DNA from: Bernardetia sp963719525
GTDB lineage: Bacteria; Bacteroidota; Bacteroidia; Cytophagales; Bernardetiaceae
Direction of reading: 5' to 3'
Assembly (NCBI GenBank): GCA_963719525.1
Contig: CAVRCG010000004.1
Location: 3,286,001 to 3,350,000 of the forward strand
Length of the DNA: 64,000 nt
Below the pieces are notes generated by a model. That model searched no databases. It was not told the origin of the DNA and saw nothing but the letters and a program-made list of their open reading frames with translations. This document shows, one piece after another, positions 1-8,216 of this stretch; within the stretch, counting starts at the first letter, position 1; each line of letters begins with the position of its first letter. The position numbers were made by a program, and so were the translations under genes.

Positions 1-1
1 C

Positions 2-763
2 GTTTTGCAATCTTGGAAAAAATTGGGGTATCATGTTGAGATGATGAAAGTTCGCCCTTTAACGGTGGACGAATTGTGTTTAGCTCATGATCCTTCTTAC
101 GTACAAGGTATTTTGAAAGGGCGTATCAAAAATGGTTTTGATAACAAAAGCAAAGAAATAGCAAATAGTTTATTATGGACTACTGGTAGTTTTGTTAGTG
201 CAGCTACTCACGCTCATCAATATCGTGAATCAACATTCTCACTCACTTCTGGCTTTCATCACGCCTGTTACGATCAAGCTGCTGGATTTTGCACTTTTTC
301 TGGTTTAACGATTGCAGCTATTTTGTTAAAAAAACGTTTTGGAGCAAAGAAAATTGGAATTTTGGATCTTGACTCACACTCAGGCGATGGAACTGACCAG
401 ACTTTACACAAAACAGGACATACAAATTTAGTCGAACATTATTCATTAGGATACGATGATGTTACTATTTACAATAACAAACAATGGCTTGCTAATCTTT
501 CAGATTTGATTCGTAACCGTTTTAGTGATTGTGAAGTTCTTTTTTATCAAGCTGGTGTCGATTGTCATATAGATGATCCAGAGGTAGATAGTGGACATTT
601 TACTACTGAGCAAATTGCTGAACGAGAGAGAATTGTATATACAACTTGTCGTGAGCTAAATCTACCAGTTGTTACAAATTTGGCAGGAGGATATCAAAAA
701 CCAGTTGAAAAAGTAATTAAGTTACACAATCTAGCAGCAATCGCTTTTCATGAAGTAAATTAA
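2..763 (+). CDS. Histone deacetylase-family amidohydrolase, 5' partial
   Basis: Zinc-dependent deacetylase of the HDAC/AcuC superfamily, probably a cytosolic protein, polyamine or small-molecule deacetylase. The frame is open to the left edge, so the N-terminus is missing; a TTG at base 5 is not a convincing start. Counting from that TTG, the visible hallmarks are the His pair in SGFHHA (about 85-86), the metal-binding DLDSHSGDGT (121-130), a further zinc Asp in AGVDCH (186) and the transition-state Tyr in NLAGGY (230). About 254 residues remain against 300-370 for the family, so roughly the first fifth to quarter is outside. The following sucC gene is convergent. The natural substrate cannot be told from sequence. 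Confidence 0.88.
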   Translation, partial: VLQSWKKLGYHVEMMKVRPLTVDELCLAHDPSYVQGILKGRIKNGFDNKSKEIANSLLWTTGSFVSAATHAHQYRESTFSLTSGFHHACYDQAAGFCTFSGLTIAAILLKKRFGAKKIGILDLDSHSGDGTDQTLHKTGHTNLVEHYSLGYDDVTIYNNKQWLANLSDLIRNRFSDCEVLFYQAGVDCHIDDPEVDSGHFTTEQIAERERIVYTTCRELNLPVVTNLAGGYQKPVEKVIKLHNLAAIAFHEVN

Positions 764-778
764 TGAAAAGGTATTTTT

Positions 779-871
779 GTAGCTTAAAATGTACCGTACA
801 CTTCAGTATTTAGATAAAATCATAAGAAACTAAAAATGCTGTTTCTTTACGAAGGCTAAAGCCTACGCTAC
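779..871. repeat. REP pair with GTAG heads (REPIN-like)
   Basis: The stretch begins GTAGC on the plus strand and ends GCTAC, giving two inverted GTAG-headed units about 40 bp apart. The right unit, read on the minus strand, is GTAGCGTAGGCTTTAGCCTT, a classic GTAG head plus stem-loop (AGGC TTTA GCCT). The left unit is more degenerate. It lies between the convergent ends of the deacetylase gene and sucC. Confidence 0.6.
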
Positions 872-976
872 AGTTTTCACGAAAAAATTCCCTCTCATTT
901 TCCATAAAAAATAGAAAATAAAAGGGAATTTTAAAATTTACATAGTAGCAATTTGATTTATCAAATTTCAGAACTA

Positions 977-2194
977 TTATTGATTAGCCAAAACTTCTTT
1001 TACTCTATCAGCAGCTTCTTTCAAAACTGTTGCCGAAATAACATTCAAGCCAGAGCCTTTAATAATTTGCGCTCCTTCTTCTGCGTTTGTTCCTTGCAGA
1101 CGAACAATAATAGGCACATCAATTTTTCCAATATTTTTATAGGCTTCTACTACTCCGTTTGCAACTCTATCGCAACGAACAATTCCACCAAAAATATTAA
1201 TCAAAATTGCTTTTACATTTGGATCTTTCAAAATAATACGAAAACCTTTTTCTACCGTTTCAGCAGAAGCTCCACCTCCAACATCAAGAAAATTAGCAGG
1301 CTCACCACCAGCAAGTTTAATCATATCCATTGTAGCCATTGCAAGACCAGCTCCATTTACCATACAACCGACATTTCCGTCTAGTTTTACGTAATTCAAA
1401 CCAAACTTACTTGCTTCTACTTCTAATGGAGATTCTTCCGACTCATCTCTAAGTTCGGCTAATTCTTTATGACGATAAAAGGCATTATCATCAAGGTTAA
1501 TTTTTGAATCTACTGCCAAAACTCTGTTGTCAGACGTTTTGAAAGCAGGATTAATTTCTACTTGAGAAGCATCAATTCCGATATAAGCAGCATACAAAGA
1601 TTTGATAAATTTGGTCATTTCTTTTAATGCTTTTCCTTCTAAGCCTAAAGCAAAAGCTACTTTTTGAGCTTGAAAAGATTGCAAACCTAATTTTGGATCA
1701 ATCCATTCTTTAATAATTTTTTCTGGATGACTTTCTGCTACTTCTTCAATATCAACTCCACCTTCTTTACTTGCCATAATGACATTACAGTTTTTATCTC
1801 TGTCCAAAAGAACAGCTACATAAAACTCTTGAATGTCAAATTCGCCTTTGTAATAAACGTCTTGCGCCAACAAAACTTTATTTACTTTTTTGCCTTCTTC
1901 GCCTGTTTGGTGCGTTACGAGGACATTTCCCAAAAGTTGTTTTGCTTTTTCAGCAGCATCTTCTGGAGATTTTCCTAACATTACGCCGTTGTATTCTGTA
2001 CCTACAACTTTACCTTTTCCACGTCCACCTGCGTGAATTTGTGCTTTTACAACAATCCAGTCTGTTCCTGTTTGTGTACGAAGTTGTTTTGCAGCATCGG
2101 CAGCTTTTGCAGCAGAATCAACTACAATTCCTTCTTGAATGGCTACACCGTATTTTTTGAGTAGTTCTTTACCTTGATACTCGTGAATATTCAT
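977..2194 (-). CDS. sucC: Succinate--CoA ligase, ADP-forming, beta subunit
   Basis: Beta subunit of succinyl-CoA synthetase of the TCA cycle, which couples succinyl-CoA cleavage to ADP or GDP phosphorylation. At 405 residues it is close to the family's usual 385-400. It starts with the diagnostic MNIHEYQGKELL and has the ATP-grasp region (VKAQIHAGGRGKGKVV), the Mg-binding EINP near 215 and the CoA-ligase signature GGGASAETV followed by NIFGGIVRCD. The ATG at 2194 is the natural start for this N-terminus. The partner sucD is not next to it in this window. Strong assignment. Confidence 0.97.
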   Translation of the reverse strand: MNIHEYQGKELLKKYGVAIQEGIVVDSAAKAADAAKQLRTQTGTDWIVVKAQIHAGGRGKGKVVGTEYNGVMLGKSPEDAAEKAKQLLGNVLVTHQTGEEGKKVNKVLLAQDVYYKGEFDIQEFYVAVLLDRDKNCNVIMASKEGGVDIEEVAESHPEKIIKEWIDPKLGLQSFQAQKVAFALGLEGKALKEMTKFIKSLYAAYIGIDASQVEINPAFKTSDNRVLAVDSKINLDDNAFYRHKELAELRDESEESPLEVEASKFGLNYVKLDGNVGCMVNGAGLAMATMDMIKLAGGEPANFLDVGGGASAETVEKGFRIILKDPNVKAILINIFGGIVRCDRVANGVVEAYKNIGKIDVPIIVRLQGTNAEEGAQIIKGSGLNVISATVLKEAADRVKEVLANQ

Positions 2195-2431
2195 ATAAAA
2201 AATGAGAGTAAAATGAAAACTAATTTAATTTTGATTAAAAATACAAGGAAAAGAGTAGAATTACAAACTGAAAATAAATTTAGAAGTTAGAATGTAGAGT
2301 TGATAAGGCAGCGAAGCTAATTTAGAAGTGAATAAAATGCTGAATTACATTCTTTCGTTTGCTTAATTTTTGTGAAGTAGTTATAAAAAATATGGGATTT
2401 TGAATACAGATTAGTACAAATTATTCTGTTT

Positions 2432-3186
2432 TCATAAAAATCCTCTTATAAAATTACTGTACTCATCTTTCATTTCTAAGTCCATATTGATAACTAACTT
2501 TCGTCTTTCAGTATGTTTTATTTTATTAGTAATAGGATTTATGCCTTCTTTTTCGATATTCTTTCCAATGCAATCCAACTCCTCTTTTTTGCCATTTTGG
2601 TAAATTATTAAAATTTATACCATAACTAAAAAGAAGTTCATTTTTATCAGCAACAGATTGCTTTTCAAGACTTTGAGTTGCTTTCTTTGCTGTAAATCCA
2701 TTTTTTCTTAGTGTCCAATAACAGTGAGCATTGAGTGCATTTCGAAAAGCATCTTCATTGCGCCAACGAAAATAATCCACAACATCTTCTTTAGTAGGAA
2801 GTTGAGAAATTTCGACAATCAAAAGCAGCCAAGTCATTCAATAAAAGTGAAAATTTTGCGCTTGCTTCTCCTGCAAGAATAGAATTATATTTTCTAGTTT
2901 TTCTACCAAAAGCTGTTTCATTTTGATTGAAAAGTAAAGAAATTTCATCGCTTTCTGTATAGCCATAAACAACGTTAAAGCCTACATTCATCAAATGTTT
3001 TACGGTTTCTACCATGGCATCTCTAAAACGAATATCAAAAGGAGCTTCGAAATCGTGTTTGCGTTTAGTGAGGGTTGTAAAATTTCTACCATCAATTCTA
3101 GCAACCATATAAATTTGTGGAAGCACGTATATATCACTATTTGTTTCATAAATACGCATTCGTTTGTCTAAGTCATCAAATTTCAT
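2432..3186 (-). CDS. Thg1-like 3'-5' RNA polymerase (tRNA-His guanylyltransferase family), two frame breaks
   Basis: Thg1-family enzymes add nucleotides in the 3'-5' direction to tRNA 5' ends; bacterial Thg1-like proteins repair truncated tRNAs. Visible motifs are MVARIDGRNFTTLT, FEAPFDIRFRDAM and GYTESDEISLLF, the last carrying the second metal-binding carboxylates of the palm. The frame is broken twice: near 2810-2812, where an extra base in an A/T run separates AAFDCR from ISQLPTKEDVV, and near 2554-2556, beyond which the natural C-terminus (NMDLEMKDEYSNFI) continues to a TGA at 2432-2434. Removing one base at each site gives a 250-residue protein, the usual family size. The start overlaps the kinase-like gene upstream by 11 bases, so the two are probably co-translated. 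Confidence 0.85.
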
Positions 3187-3622
3187 TTTTCATTTTTTTA
3201 AGTTGAGCATTTTTTTGTTCTGTATTGATTTTATATACTTCATCAAAACCCTCTTCGTATAATGGGAGTTCCATTTTTTTGAAAGTAGATAAAATACCCA
3301 CTTTAGCAATTTTGGCTTTTCCTTCTCTCAAATCATTCCTTTCTAGTGCTATTTTTAAAGTAGTTTCAAAAAAAACTCCAATAATTTTGAATCCTCTTTT
3401 CTTTAATTTTTGAATATATTTTGCACGTTCTTCTTTTGTTGGATTTGTATTATCAATAACCAAACGTTGTTGGAATTCTAAACAAAAGTCTAATAATTTA
3501 GATTCCTTATTTCTTGTATTAAGCAAATCCAAACTAATTCGTAGGTGTGAATTAAAATATGTTTTTTTATAAAAAGTTGATTTTCCACTTCCTTGTATGC
3601 CCATGAAAAGTATTGCTTCCAT
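3176..3622 (-). CDS. AAA / polynucleotide kinase-like P-loop protein
   Basis: A 148-residue P-loop kinase resembling the kinase domain of T4 polynucleotide kinase. It has Walker A GIQGSGKST (8-16), an early basic/DLL segment typical of these kinases, the lid-type motif VIDNTNPTKEER near 55-66, and the basic stretch ERNDLREGKAKI. Such kinases phosphorylate 5'-OH ends of RNA or DNA. The overlapping Thg1-like gene downstream suggests a two-enzyme RNA end-repair unit in which the kinase restores a 5' phosphate and Thg1 adds nucleotides. That role is inferred from context. A ferredoxin gene ends 11 bases upstream and may be co-transcribed. Confidence 0.8.
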   Translation of the reverse strand: MEAILFMGIQGSGKSTFYKKTYFNSHLRISLDLLNTRNKESKLLDFCLEFQQRLVIDNTNPTKEERAKYIQKLKKRGFKIIGVFFETTLKIALERNDLREGKAKIAKVGILSTFKKMELPLYEEGFDEVYKINTEQKNAQLKKMKNEI

Positions 3623-3633
3623 TGTTTTATGTG

Positions 3634-3999
3634 TTAATTAATTTTTATTCCTGATGAATTATGCAACCATTTCTTTTTTAATAATAGTTCCTCTTCCGTT
3701 TCCACAAAATCCTCATCAATGATGCAACAATCAGCAGGACAAACAAAGGCACATTGAGGCTCGTCGTGAAAACCATTACATTCTGTACATTTATCGGTTA
3801 CGATATAATAAATAAAATCATCTAAAGGAGGGTTTTCTGTATGTGCATCTATTATTTTTCCTTCTTGAGTTTCTACTTGTTTTAAATTTGTTCCTTCTGC
3901 AAATGACCAATTTTGAGAACCTTCATAAATCGCATTATTCGGACATTCTATCTGACAAGCTCCACAATTTATACACGCATCTGTTATTCGTAATGCCAT
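3634..3999 (-). CDS. 4Fe-4S dicluster ferredoxin
   Basis: Small cytosolic electron carrier of 121 residues. The first cluster is bound by C9-x2-C12-x2-C15-x3-C19 (CINCGACQIECP). The second has the expanded spacing C71-x2-C74-x8-C83-x3-C87 (CTEC...CAFVCP), typical of the YfhL-type or bacterial 2[4Fe-4S] ferredoxins. About 50 residues of acidic linker separate the two, which is common in Bacteroidota members. It lies 11 bases before the kinase/Thg1 pair on the same strand. No specific redox partner is visible nearby. Confidence 0.92.
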   Translation of the reverse strand: MALRITDACINCGACQIECPNNAIYEGSQNWSFAEGTNLKQVETQEGKIIDAHTENPPLDDFIYYIVTDKCTECNGFHDEPQCAFVCPADCCIIDEDFVETEEELLLKKKWLHNSSGIKIN

Positions 4000-4113
4000 T
4001 TTGTTTTTTTATTTTAAATTTGAAATAAGTCTTTTCAATCAATTTGAATATAAAATGACTTAGAAATGGTAAATTAATTCAAGTACTTGCAATTTAAAAT
4101 TAATCCTTTAATT

Positions 4114-4284
4114 CAATATGAGTAACATTCTAAAATAGAAAGATTGCTTCCAAATTTTATTCTGTGCAATCGTCTTTTTTCCATAAAATAGGGTTTGCAA
4201 ACCCTATTTTATGGAAAAAGCAAACTATTATTTTGCAAAAAAAACAAGTTCATATACAGAATTTGCAAAATGTTACTCATATTG
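4114..4284. mobile_element. MITE family A, copy 1 (171 bp, 16-bp perfect TIRs, 6-bp TSD)
   Basis: Perfect 16-bp terminal inverted repeats CAATATGAGTAACATT and AATGTTACTCATATTG bound a 171-bp non-coding element. It is flanked on both sides by the direct repeat TTAATT (4108-4113 and 4285-4290), which reads as a target-site duplication. The centre holds a perfect 44-bp palindrome (4176-4219) around GTTTGCAAAC. It fills most of the 354-bp gap between the ferredoxin and VWA genes. A second copy in inverted orientation lies at 60605-60752. No ORF is present, so any movement would need a transposase supplied elsewhere. Confidence 0.9.
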
Positions 4285-4353
4285 TTAATTAATTTCTACC
4301 CCTTACCTAAAAATTATGCAATACTAAGAATAGTTTGTAATTAATCTACTTTT

Positions 4354-6208
4354 CTACTTTTTCAATGATTCAGCCGTTTTTACAAGTCGAATAAATTCTC
4401 CTCTATATCCTTCTTCATCGTTTGTTTTTGCGTTGGGAGCATTTTCCAAAATCCATTTATACAAATCTGAATCTTTTTCTTTTTTGTATTTTGAATCGGT
4501 CAGAATCATTCCAAACATAGCAACTGCATTAGTCCAAACAAAATTTTCAGAATTATCTGTTTTTACTTCATTCACAATCACTTCTTCAAACTTTACACTT
4601 TTCTTTCCGTCGGGTTCTTTATAACGAAACTTTACAGTCATCAATTCCTGACTTCCTGCTGCTTGCGAAACTTCTGAACTTTGATATTTCAAACCTTCTT
4701 TTTCTGTTGCTTTTGGTAAAAAATCAGATTTTACTCCGACAGGAATAATTTCGTAAAGAGCTGTTACGGTATGTCCTACACCAATTTCGCCAGCATCTTT
4801 TGTATCATCATCAAAATCTTCTTCATTCAAAAGACGGTTTTCATAACCTACCAAACGATAAGCAGCTGACATAATTTGGATTAAATTCGATTTGAATCTT
4901 GACATCTTTTGCGAGCGTAAAAAGTGTTCCCGAAAACTCTGTAACAAGCAGTTTTCTAGCTTCTTGAAAATCATCAATGTAACCATAATTTCCATTTCCT
5001 TTATCTGCTAAAGTTTCTAGTTTTGAATCCTTGTAATTTCCCATTCCAAAACCCAAACATGTCAGAAAAACACCACTTTCACGTTCTTTTTCAATCAATC
5101 TTTCCATATCGCCATCAGAAGACATACCAACATTAAAATCGCCATCGGTACATAAAATAATACGATTTGTGCCATTTTTAATGAAGTTTTGTTTTGCAAT
5201 CTTGTAAGCTAATTTTATTCCTTCTCCTCCTGCTGTACTTCCACCAGAATTTAGTTTGTCCAGAGCTGCGATAATTTCCTCTTTTTTGTTTCCAGAAGTA
5301 GAAGGCAAAACTACACCTGCTGCACCTGCATAGACTACAATAGCAACTTTGTCTTTTTCTCGTAACTCTTTTACCAATTCTGTAAGAGCTTTTTTGAGTA
5401 ATGGTAGTTTATTATCACTTCCCATCGAACCCGAAACATCAACTAGAAAAACAATATTACTATTTGGCAAATTATCCTTTTTTATTTTTTTGGCTTGCAG
5501 ACCTACCAAAACAAGTTTATGGTCTTTGTTCCACGCACAGTTTCCATATTCGGTCGTAACTCCAAAAGGGTGTTCGCTTGTTGGTTCGTTATAATCATAA
5601 TTAAAATAATTTATCATTTCTTCTACTCTAACAGCATCTTGTGGAGGCAGTTCTCCATCATTCAAAAAACGACGAACATTGCTATAAGAAGCCCTATCTA
5701 CATTGATTGAAAAAGTAGAAAGTGGATTTTGAGAAACAGAGCTAAAACCATTTTCATTCTTTGTAGCATAACTTTCTGTATTAACATCTTTGTATAAAGA
5801 ACTTTTTATTTTACTTTTAGAACTTCTATATTTTTTGGTTCTTTTAGTTCTCTTTCCTCTCGAACTCCTGCTTGAATAACTTCCTCCTATAACTGTTTCA
5901 CTAAGAAATTCTTTAGACAATAGTACATCAATTACGCTCTTATCTCCAATAGTTTCTTCCTCTGAACCATAACCTACATAACGAAAAACAAGAATAGTAT
6001 AACCTTCTGGAACAGTAATAGAATATTTTCCGTCCATATCGGTTTGTGTTCCTGTTTGCGTTCCTTTTATCTGAACGGTTGCACCTGGTAAAGTACCTTC
6101 AGCACTTGTAACTGTTCCTGTAATGGTTCGTTGTGAGAAAGCAAAATCTGAAATAAAGTAGCTTCCCAAAAACAAGAGAACTGTAAATAGGTAATTGTAC
6201 ATTTTCAT
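4354..6208 (-). CDS. Exported VWA / DUF3520 protein with N-terminal CarboxypepD_reg-like domain, one frame break
   Basis: The N-terminus is a signal peptide (about 1-26). A beta-sandwich regulatory domain follows (GTVTSAEGTLPGATV, DMDGKYSITVP, about 27-98), then a basic linker (YSSRSSRGKRTKRTKK), a VWF_N region (NPLSTFSINVDRASYSNVRR) and a von Willebrand A domain with intact MIDAS DVSGS (257-261). The C-terminal DUF3520 region (SAAYRLVGYENRLLNEEDF) is in another frame. The break is near 4860-4870, and the total length fits one inserted base. The repaired protein is about 617 residues, comparable with YfbK-like proteins. It probably acts in the envelope as a metal-dependent adhesion or scaffold module; the ligand is unknown. 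Confidence 0.86.
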
Positions 6209-6466
6209 AATCTGAATAAATTAGTGAGTTGAAATGATTTTTGTAAAATAATATTTTGTGGAAAGGATAATTATTAAACTATTCCCTCCCTATTCGTAAA
6301 AAAACTTAATAACGTTGCAAAGTATTTTTAGAAAATGGTGCTAATAGAATTGTAAAACCTTTAGAAATGGCTAATTTTGTTTTATAAAAAAGTATTAATT
6401 AGCTCTTCATTTTATAGTATAGATGTTGCTTTGCTAATTAATCCATAAAAATAGTTTACATCATAA
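6209..6466. other. Non-coding AT-rich stretch upstream of the VWA gene
   Basis: This is the first part of a 345-bp gap between the divergent VWA and fbp-remnant genes. I see no ORF of interest, no stable hairpin and no clear TAnnTTTG box on either strand. It should contain the promoter of the VWA gene. The remainder of the gap is the REPIN described next. Confidence 0.4.
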
Positions 6467-6531
6467 GTAGCCGACAGTTTTCAACTGTTGATAAACTACT
6501 GTATTTCTGACACTTGGAAAGTGTCAGCTAC
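6467..6531. repeat. REPIN: two inverted GTAG-headed REPs
   Basis: The left unit begins GTAGCCGACAGTTTTCAACT and the right unit, read on the minus strand, GTAGCTGACACTTTCCAAGT. Each is a GTAG head followed by a stem-loop (GACAGT/ACTGT and TGACACTT/AAGTGTCA). The pair spans 65 bp and resembles the outer element at 42692-42924, sharing an ACTGTA...TTCTGACA core. It sits 22 bp before the ATG of the fbp remnant. Confidence 0.75.
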
Positions 6532-6553
6532 CTAAAATTTCCATAAAAACGAT

Positions 6554-7084
6554 ATGAGTCAAAAAACAACTTTACGCTAGTTTCTCAAAGCTAACGAGGC
6601 AAATCTTCCTGCTCCACTTTCCGAATTAGACCATTTATTACATTCGATTGCTCGTACAGCCATTACGGATTTGTACGGAACAGCAGGTTCGAGTAATGTG
6701 CAAGGAGAAGAGCAGCAAAAACTAGATGTACTTGCCAACACACTTTTTATTACTGCTTTTAGAGAAAGTAATTTGGTTTGTGTAGTGGGTTCGGAAGAAG
6801 AAGAGGAGATTATTTTGATGGATAATAACGAGGCTGAATATGTAGTGGCGATGAACCCTTTAGATGGCTCTTCAAATATTGATGTGAATGTTTCGATAGG
6901 AAGTATTTTTTCGGTTTTCAAACGCAAATCTGAAAAAGGAACGAAGCCAAAAGTAGAAGATGTGTTACAAAAGGGTACAGAACAGCTCATTGGAGGATAT
7001 GTTTTGTATGGAACAGCAACGGCACTCGTTTTTACAACAGAAAATGGAGTTCATATTTTACTAAAAAATACTTTATTTTGGATG
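6554..7084 (+). pseudogene. fbp: Fructose-1,6-bisphosphatase class 1, truncated remnant
   Basis: The frame from ATG 6554 gives the N-terminal half of class 1 FBPase, the gluconeogenic phosphatase. It shows SELDHLLHSIARTAI, GTAGSSNVQGEEQQKLDV, VGSEEEEEI and the metal/phosphate site NPLDGSSNIDVNVSIGSIF. Two lesions disable it. An in-frame TAG occurs at 6578-6580 (codon 9). The homology also stops after YGTATALVFTTENGVH near 7053, where about 330 residues would be expected and about 165 remain. The frame then runs into unrelated sequence and stops at 7112-7114, inside the GNAT gene. The 3' loss is a real deletion junction and cannot be a base-calling slip. A functional FBPase must be elsewhere or of another class. 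Confidence 0.85.
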
Positions 7085-7659
7085 ACAAATATATTTTTAA
7101 ATCGCAACGGTTAGGTTTCAGAAATTGGAAAGAAGCTGATACAGACAAACTTTTTTCTCTAAACTCTGATAAAGAAGTAATGGAGTTTTTTCCTTTTCTG
7201 CCTTCATTAGAACAAACAAAAGAATTCATAAAAAGAATGAAAGTTCAGTTTGAAGAAAATGGCTTTTGTTATTTTGCTGTTGATCAGTTAGAAACAGAAA
7301 ATTTTATTGGTTTTATCGGAATTTCAGAACAAGATTACGAGGCTGATTTTACGCCCTGTGTAGATATTGGTTGGCGATTAGATAAAAAATATTGGAATAA
7401 AGGTTATGCAAGTGAAGGAGCAAAACGTTGTTTGAAGTTCGCTTTTGAAGATAGAGAATTGAAATCTGTAAAAGCTGTAGCACCGAGAACAAATCTAAAA
7501 TCTAGAAAGGTAATGAATAAAATCGGAATGCAATATGTAAAAGATTTCAAACATATAGCGTTAAAGAACGACGAAAGGCTAGAAACCTGTGTACTTTATG
7601 AGATAAATAAAGAAAATTATTTTAATCAACAAATCAAATTACCACTGTTTATAGAGTAA
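7078..7659 (+). CDS. GNAT-family N-acetyltransferase (RimJ/RimL-like)
   Basis: Acetyl-CoA-dependent acetyltransferase of about 193 residues. It has the N-terminal SQRLGFRNWKEADTDKLF signature of RimJ/RimL-like enzymes, the acceptor-side strand CVDIGWRLDKKYWNKGYASEG containing the acetyl-CoA loop (R/Q-x-x-G-x-A: NKGYAS), and a late VAPRTNLKSRKVMNKIGM motif in which NLKSRKVMNKIGM closes the fold. No ATG fits this N-terminus; the TTG at 7078 is the best visible start. Because the gene begins exactly where the fbp remnant loses homology, its original start and promoter may have been replaced by the deletion that created the junction. The substrate is unknown. Confidence 0.85.
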   Translation: MDDKYIFKSQRLGFRNWKEADTDKLFSLNSDKEVMEFFPFLPSLEQTKEFIKRMKVQFEENGFCYFAVDQLETENFIGFIGISEQDYEADFTPCVDIGWRLDKKYWNKGYASEGAKRCLKFAFEDRELKSVKAVAPRTNLKSRKVMNKIGMQYVKDFKHIALKNDERLETCVLYEINKENYFNQQIKLPLFIE

Positions 7660-7681
7660 CTTGATTTATTGAATTTTAAGA

Positions 7682-8101
7682 TTATTTTACCAACATAAGC
7701 TCTGTTTCTGCTGGAAGTTTAGCTACATTTCTCATCATATAGCCATCTTCTGTCTTTACCATTTCGAAAGAAATTTTGTCATCTTTAGCCATTTCGCTCA
7801 AAAATGCTGCATTCGTTTTCAAATCCATTTTCATAGCACCCATTACATCAGGAACTTCTTCGTGACTAACAGTAACCACAGAATTTCCTTCTGCATCAGT
7901 CTCCCCAATTTTGAGAAGCTGACCACGCACCTGATACATCTCTTCTGCTGGAGTATCATCTACTGGCGCATCTTCTAATGCTGGTGTATCTTCCAAAAGA
8001 ACCATATCTTCAACTGAAGTTTCCTCAACAGTTTCTTTTTTTTCTGGCTGACAAGCAAACATAAATGTTGCTGCAATAACTACAAGAGCAATTTTTCTCA
8101 T
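7682..8101 (-). CDS. Lipoprotein with CusF-like copper-binding domain
   Basis: A 139-residue periplasm-facing lipoprotein. The signal peptide ends in a lipobox (MFAC, Cys 16) and is followed by an acidic, Asp/Glu-rich linker of about 35 residues. The C-terminal domain (YQVRGQLLKIG onwards) has the small beta-barrel pattern of CusF-type metallochaperones, including a His (VSHEEVP) and a Met-x-Met pair (GAMKMDL) at the places that bind Cu(I)/Ag(I) in that family. The aromatic partner Trp of CusF is not evident, so metal binding is likely but not certain. No CusABC-type efflux genes flank it, so it may act alone. Confidence 0.65.
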   Translation of the reverse strand: MRKIALVVIAATFMFACQPEKKETVEETSVEDMVLLEDTPALEDAPVDDTPAEEMYQVRGQLLKIGETDAEGNSVVTVSHEEVPDVMGAMKMDLKTNAAFLSEMAKDDKISFEMVKTEDGYMMRNVAKLPAETELMLVK

Positions 8102-8216
8102 AACAATAAAATTAATAAATTTAGTAAATAGTTAATAATTAGACATTTTCAAACCTTAATTTGAAATCACAATTTAATCAAATTATAATTATTTCTGCAT
8201 GCATTGCTATTTTTTT

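Noticed and set aside
953..1384. Plus-strand frame of 143 codons
   Set aside because: Antisense to sucC and rich in Asn/Ser/Phe as expected for a shadow of a real gene in AT-rich DNA.
4176..4219. Ordinary terminator between the ferredoxin and VWA genes
   Set aside because: The palindrome is in the middle of an element with TIRs and a target duplication, and recurs in other elements; it may terminate transcripts but is not a dedicated gene terminator.
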